From positions 1,242,001 to 1,306,000 of the forward strand of contig JAOTOL010001550.1 of the NCBI GenBank assembly GCA_034440575.1: DNA of 64,000 bases, in the 5' to 3' direction. Shown in pieces: positions 59,091 to 64,000 of this stretch. The notes beneath the pieces were generated by a model. It did no database searches and had not been told where the DNA came from. It worked only from the letters and a program-made list of their open reading frames with translations. The stretch's first letter is position 1. Every line of letters begins with the position of its first letter. The position numbers and the translations under genes are program-made. The stretch comes from Imbricaverruca yamaguchii (lineage: Eukaryota > Arthropoda > Thecostraca > Neoverrucidae).

Positions 59091-60239
59091 GAGAGGGAGT
59101 TAGCTTGCTCAGCAGTATTCCGCTCCTTTCCGAAGATAAACAACGGCCAAGAATATGGGTTATTCAATTTACTTACCCATCTGATAATACAGGAGACCTA
59201 GGCTGGGTCGGTCTAAGCCAAATTGTGCAGTAAGCATCCACAGACATCCAGAATTTAGCCTGCATTTCTCTGTTCCATGTAGTAAGTGAGCATGAAACAA
59301 TATTAATGCTACATTTCAATTTCACTTTATCCTGGTTGGGCAGACATAGGCAGGGGGATGTCCATTCTTAGTATGGTCCATTTGTGTCACATTCCTGGAT
59401 GTCCAGGGTTCAGCCCCCAAAATGTTGTGCATCTTATATGCACCTACGGAGTGTCAGATACTCTAAGATGGGTGCATTGGCTTTTCGCGTGGAGGAGTTT
59501 ACCCAAGAGTCCAAGAGCCGGACAATAGGCGGTAACTGGAATCTCGCTACGGGCCGTCCAGTACTATACGTGTATTTGTTCTCTTTTGTTTTGAGCAATC
59601 CAACTTCTTGGAAAGAAAATTGACATTAACGACGCATCAAATACATAAAGTACCTGGTATACCCTTTAAAAAGTGAGCATCACCCGCACCAAGCTCTGTT
59701 GGCATTCGTGATAGCATAACACAGCTAATCGAACGAGTCAGTCTGTTGATGTTGGATTAAGTCCACCATCGATAAAGCTATTCCCGGCAATTAGCAATCG
59801 CTCACGCGTTAATTGTTAATTAGTGTAATAAATTCAGAAAATTGTTCCCATGACACCAGTCGTTTTTTAGACGGTCAATGCTCACCTTTGCTGTGTGGCG
59901 GGACGTGATTGCATACTTGCCCGATAGCGTACCATTTCAACTGTATTAAGAATGGCACACATTCAGCGTGATCATGGCGTTAGATGCGCGATAACGACAT
60001 CGATTGCCATCGGAGCTGAGACGACTGTCGCGCCCAACTACAGTCCGAGACATGCCTCTGGACATTGGGGCAGTGTCGGACCTCAACACTCGCACGTCCG
60101 GAGGTTCGCGCCAACTTCGCATGTCCGGGGGGCAGATGTCTGCCCCCTAAGATCTCTAGAACTATGCTAGCTAGCGACAAACGGAAAACGGCGTTGGATA
60201 GCTGGTGATGGGCTCTATCGAAAGTGTTGGCCATTTTTT
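59091..60239. other. Anonymous DNA
   Basis: Only short ORFs (92 codons at most) without recognised domains. Confidence 0.45.
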
Positions 60240-60960
60240 CGCTCAGGTCAACATTCAATTCACTGGGTCATCATAGGTCAAATTCGGCCAGATCAGGTGG
60301 GGCTCAGACATTGACACATATCTCAGGACCTGTAACAGATAGAAACAAACGGCGAACACTATTCGACAGTCCTTGAAATGCGCTACCGACAATAGGCGGT
60401 GTAATTTAAGGTCAGATCAACCGAACCTCAGGTCTAGGTCATGAAGTCATGACCTCAGATCGAGGTCATAATGTCACCTAGGGAGGTTATGTGATATATC
60501 AATCGATACGTCTTGACGATACAAGCACAATGACGGTAATTTTAGCCTTCTAACTCAATGCAGTGCGATATAATGTGCAGCAATGTGTAGTGATCTCAAG
60601 TGGCCTCAGAGTCCTTGGTGAGGTCACTGAGCAAATATATGGGCGGTATCACTGAGTATAGCTTCCATCTACATGACACAGCCGTTGTGAGATCATTCCG
60701 AGCGCAAATATGTAACCAGGAAACATTTGTATATTTTACCACAGCCCTATAATGGGGAAGCCATGGTCGCGACCTGACCTAAGGTCAATGCTACGAAAAA
60801 AATCCGGTATACATATTATGGTCCCTGATGAGATCATGACATGTTATAAGTTTGAAATTAATCGCCTAATTATTATGGAAGTTATGCCACCTAGAACTCC
60901 GAGTATAGTTGGGTATATCCCATGACCTGGTGACCTGACCTGAGATGACCCAGGATTAAA
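60240..60960. repeat. AGGTCA-rich repeat
   Basis: At least a dozen AGGTCA/TGACCT words occur here. They include the near-palindrome AGGTCATGAAGTCATGACCT (60436-60455) and TGACCTGGTGACCT (60923-60936), the complement of the DR2 pair at 39029. General make-up (AT-rich with half-sites, YATGACCT words) is like 38.4-39.1 and 27.0-27.4 kb, suggesting one old dispersed family. Confidence 0.55.
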
Positions 60961-62565
60961 AATGCATGAGGATACGTGGAAAAGACGTATGAACAGCTAT
61001 GCGAGGTTTGGCCTTGCTAACCCGATTAGTTTGGCGGCAAATGAGGAAACACCGGACGTGCGCGGGTTAATTACCCGGCGGTGGCGCGGGTTAAATACCC
61101 GGCGGTGTTTACGGGCTGGACGGCGGGCATTTGTCGGTGGTTGCGCTCACACTGCGTCGTCCAATACCTTGGTGATAATTCGAGCGCCTTAGATGCTGCT
61201 CGCATCTGGACAAGATTGGTCGGCCCGGAGCTGCGCGTCAAGCAGGCGCCGTGACTAGAGGTAAAAACGTGTCCAGCCTGTCACCTCCACAATATCAGAC
61301 ACCGCCGGGCTCTCACATGGTGATGGCTCGAGGTAAGACTTGTACACCAGAGGACGGACGCAAATTTTATACGATAAATGCTAAAATGGAATGTCGAAAG
61401 GCCAAATCTGTTGTCACATGGAATCAATGGAATGCTAAAATGTCAAAATCTGACTTGTTGAAATGACGTTTACCAATACAAATAGGATTCCCTCGTTTTA
61501 TAGCACAATATCAAGGGCAGAATGTCATAGGTCATACGTTGCATTAGTTTCTGGGAGTGTGTAATACTTTTCGTCAATGCAGCAAGTTCTGCCTATGTTA
61601 AAGACTCTGACCCCCCAAAAAATTAAACTCATGGAGGTTGCAGGATGAAATTATTAAAATAACAAACATTCATATTGAAAGAACCAAAGCATTTGTCTTG
61701 ATAAAGATTTCACATGTCTGCAGTGTGGTAAAGTGGCTGACCTGGTATGCTAGGCTGAGCAATATTCTGCATAAAATAGTGCACCAAACAGCTCTATATA
61801 CCTGGATAATTGACTCCCCCCACACACAGAGAAAGGGAAAAATATCCACCAAAAATTGCACAAGGTGTCATAGTATTCTTGTCTGCACATAACCAAAACA
61901 CCTTCAAGATTGTCATATCTTGCAAGAATCATGCTAGTTAGTGAAAGTCATGCGTTCAGTCTTGCCCGCACCTCTTGCGACACTGCAGGACGACTGCCAT
62001 CAGCCTCCTTAACCAAAGACAGTGCTTTTCAGCCGGATAAATATACCGGTACGCTTTGCCTTCATATGCCTTTTGAACAGTCTTGACTTACTATTTAATT
62101 GCACAAGTTCAACTTCCGCAGCGCCTAGATACTTATTAGGTAGTTGCATAGACAGCTTTGAGAACAAACTGCGCCGGAAAACAGAACTGTTGCGTCGGGT
62201 TCAATCTCTGGACAGGGACAGGGCAATTCGTAGTTAATAGGACTTATCACGGTAATGTTAAATCCTCTTGGACTTAACATCGGGTGGTAGCCCTTTTCAC
62301 CCCCGTCCCCTCGACCATAGCTACTAAATTGATTCGGCACGCTTCTGATACATGTGCTGAAACAAGATAAGTGCACATATGTCGGGATGGTAAGGAAAAC
62401 CAAATGGAGTGGGAATGTCTGGAAGTAAAACGGCCTGATGATAAATATCGTCCAAACTCAATGACAGTCGTACCGTAAGCTATTTCCATAATTAGAGATG
62501 TTTTTCTCAAATATTTGTCACCTACGCTCGTGGCCGAGTAGCAGGTTTTTTCACCTCTGGGCGTG
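60961..62565. other. Anonymous DNA with a short palindromic doublet
   Basis: CGCGGGTTAATTACCCGGCGG and a one-base-different second copy (61058-61106) are tandem and each nearly palindromic. I see no supported gene in the stretch. Confidence 0.45.
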
Positions 62566-62740
62566 ACTGCCCGGCCAGGCGACACAGCCCCACCCACCCC
62601 ACCCCACCCCCCGGATCTACACATCAAACAGCCGCTGTGACGGCCCAGCTGGCGACAATGCCTCCCACCAACCCCACCCCACCCCCCGGATCTACACATC
62701 GAACAGCCGCTGTGACGGCCCGGCTGGCGACACTGTTTCG
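62566..62740. repeat. C-rich direct repeat, about 2.5 copies
   Basis: Units contain CCCCACCCCACCCCCCGGATC, TACACATC.AACAGCCGCTGT and GACGGCCC.GCTGGCGACA. The G-rich complement could form G-quadruplexes. Confidence 0.85.
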
Positions 62741-63754
62741 ACCGTCCAAAGCTTAAGTTGTTACTTATTGCAAATGAAAACAATTTCACCGCCTCCTAGG
62801 TGGGAACTGTTGGATTTGTTCTAGTTTCGAGGCCTTTTCACAAGCTGCTACCCTGTACTTCTCGAGACGCTAGGGTACAACTTCCCCACGTTTATGCAGG
62901 ACATGAATTGAGCATAGTGATGAATGTCCTGCACTGCTAGGCTTTGCAATTTGCTGATAGCTTATATGGTGTCTATAATGGATGATGGTTGTGATGAAAC
63001 TATGAGTCTCTGTCAACATCCTCGCTGCGCTCCTCTGATACCATCTTCGCCCCAATTTTATCGTGCCAGTTGTCCCTTGATGTCATCAAGCTCCCACATT
63101 TCGTGAGGTCGTAATCCAACTGGGTGGCTGTCGACGCCACGGTATGAAACCCAACCTCTTTCGACGATGTGACGGTTGGTCATGGTGGTCGGGCCCCGTA
63201 TACACGTACCCTCCCGCTTCCTGCTAGGGACTTCTACTCAGCTGTCAAAGGTTATATTTTTGGTAAGTGGCAGACAAGCTGAAACTCTCTAACAAACAAT
63301 AAGTTCAAGACTGTAAAGCCCTGTATTGGTGAGTGTGCTTAATCATCACACCGAAACAGAGGCCACAAGTGTCCCTGTGTCGCCTGCGTTTGGGACATGC
63401 TCATGCAGCACACCGGCATCTCCTCGGTGGTGACTATACGCCACGGCGCCCGAGGTGCACCGCAGCAATGTCAGTGCGACACACTTTAGTATCGTGTCTC
63501 CGGCTTACCCTAGAACGGAGACGTCACTTTGGACGTTCCTCTGCCTCTCCCCGGGAAGTATTAGAGGATGAGTCCGACATTGCTCACTCGGGACAACTTT
63601 ATAAATTCCTCTTGGAAGTTAGATTTTCTGTGATTTACACCGGCCATTAGCACGCTGCTGTTCACGTGGCTAGTGTTACCCTAGGACAGATGTGGTACCG
63701 TCACTTATAGCTTGCTGCTTCATCTGATATGTACGTGCTTCTATGTCTAACTGA
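62741..63754. other. Anonymous DNA
   Basis: A 105-codon plus-strand ORF (63333-63650) has no recognised domain. Nothing else is visible. Confidence 0.45.
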
Positions 63755-63822
63755 CTGAGTTATAGGCGCTATATAACATATGCAGTCGATGCGCCCCTAA
63801 GCTACAATAACTAACTAACTGA
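63755..63822 (+). mobile_element. SINE tail fragment, plus strand
   Basis: GGCGCTATATAAC, GCAGTCGATGCGCCCCTAAG and a tail of CTACAATAACTAACTAAC match the terminal part of the SINE family. It is 5' truncated. CTAACTGA occurs on both sides (about 63751 and 63815) and could be a short target duplication, though the tail itself is made of similar units. Confidence 0.6.
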
Positions 63823-64000
63823 TAGTTGGTCACGTGGCAAAGCTGTATTCGACAAATTGGTTGCTTTCGCTTACCATCTCTTCATCGGTTTCACCGCGGA
63901 ACATCGCCTCATTTCCACCCCTCCTTTGCTATCCTGTGGAATGCATACCTTCGAATTCCTTCTCGATGAGTCTCTCCCCTTCCCAAGGAAATTTTCCAGA
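63823..64000. other. Anonymous DNA to window end
   Basis: Nothing recognised. Confidence 0.5.

Overview
The window reads as gene-poor, repeat-dense nuclear DNA of an invertebrate animal. There are no operon-like gene series and no ribosome binding sites. What dominates is fragments of LINEs, tRNA-derived SINEs, many mini- and microsatellites and a few CpG-rich patches. A short run of TTAGG-type units (1421-1467), the arthropod telomere motif that is also common inside arthropod genomes, together with very long CT, TA and CAGA tracts, points weakly to an arthropod (a crustacean would fit). This is inference, not proof. I found no complete host gene that I can name.

Layout. 0-6 kb: SINE head at the edge, CAGA tract, then a 5'-truncated CR1-type LINE on the minus strand (about 2430-5045) with endonuclease and reverse transcriptase remains. 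6-15 kb: degenerate tandem repeats, CpG-rich patches, a tiny SINE tail with a target duplication (8249-8309) and a 45-bp minisatellite (10269-10858). 15.4-17.2 kb: a GCC-rich minisatellite cut in two by a second copy of the same LINE. 17-33 kb: mostly anonymous DNA with an L1-like RT relic (20.2-20.9 kb), a 34-bp repeat, a long hairpin (25.9 kb) and CpG-rich patches. 33.3-35.6 kb: a 2.3-kb inverted duplication of a unit holding a 268-codon ORF, open in one arm and stopped in the other. 36.5-36.9 kb: a 51-bp minisatellite.

38.4-42.7 kb is the most interesting stretch. Two inverted copies (about 80% identical by eye) of an AGGTCA-containing repeat flank a gene of an uncharacterised, repetitive animal protein family with an apparent RNase-H-like D/D/E layout. 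This could be a DNA transposon with long inverted termini; a third LINE fragment lies inside it. 44-48 kb holds a 33-bp SINE tail with a perfect 18-bp target duplication, coding-looking fragments and two minisatellites. 48.4-50.0 kb is a previously hidden, highly decayed satellite of about 21 bp period. 50.5-51.1 kb has four 69-bp units running into a CT tract. 53.6-57.6 kb has three fuller SINEs sharing one body but with different tRNA heads, one of them inserted in a 52-bp minisatellite, plus a CT-T90-CT tract and a small ORF with a signal-peptide-like start. 58.5-59.1 kb is a CAGAGA tract, 60.2-60.96 kb is AGGTCA-rich, and the end carries one more SINE tail.

The pieces do not act together as a pathway. 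The shared theme is mobile DNA: LINE copies at three sites, SINEs that presumably use a LINE machinery, and one protein-coding element that may be an undescribed transposon. All identities come from reading the sequence; no searches were run.
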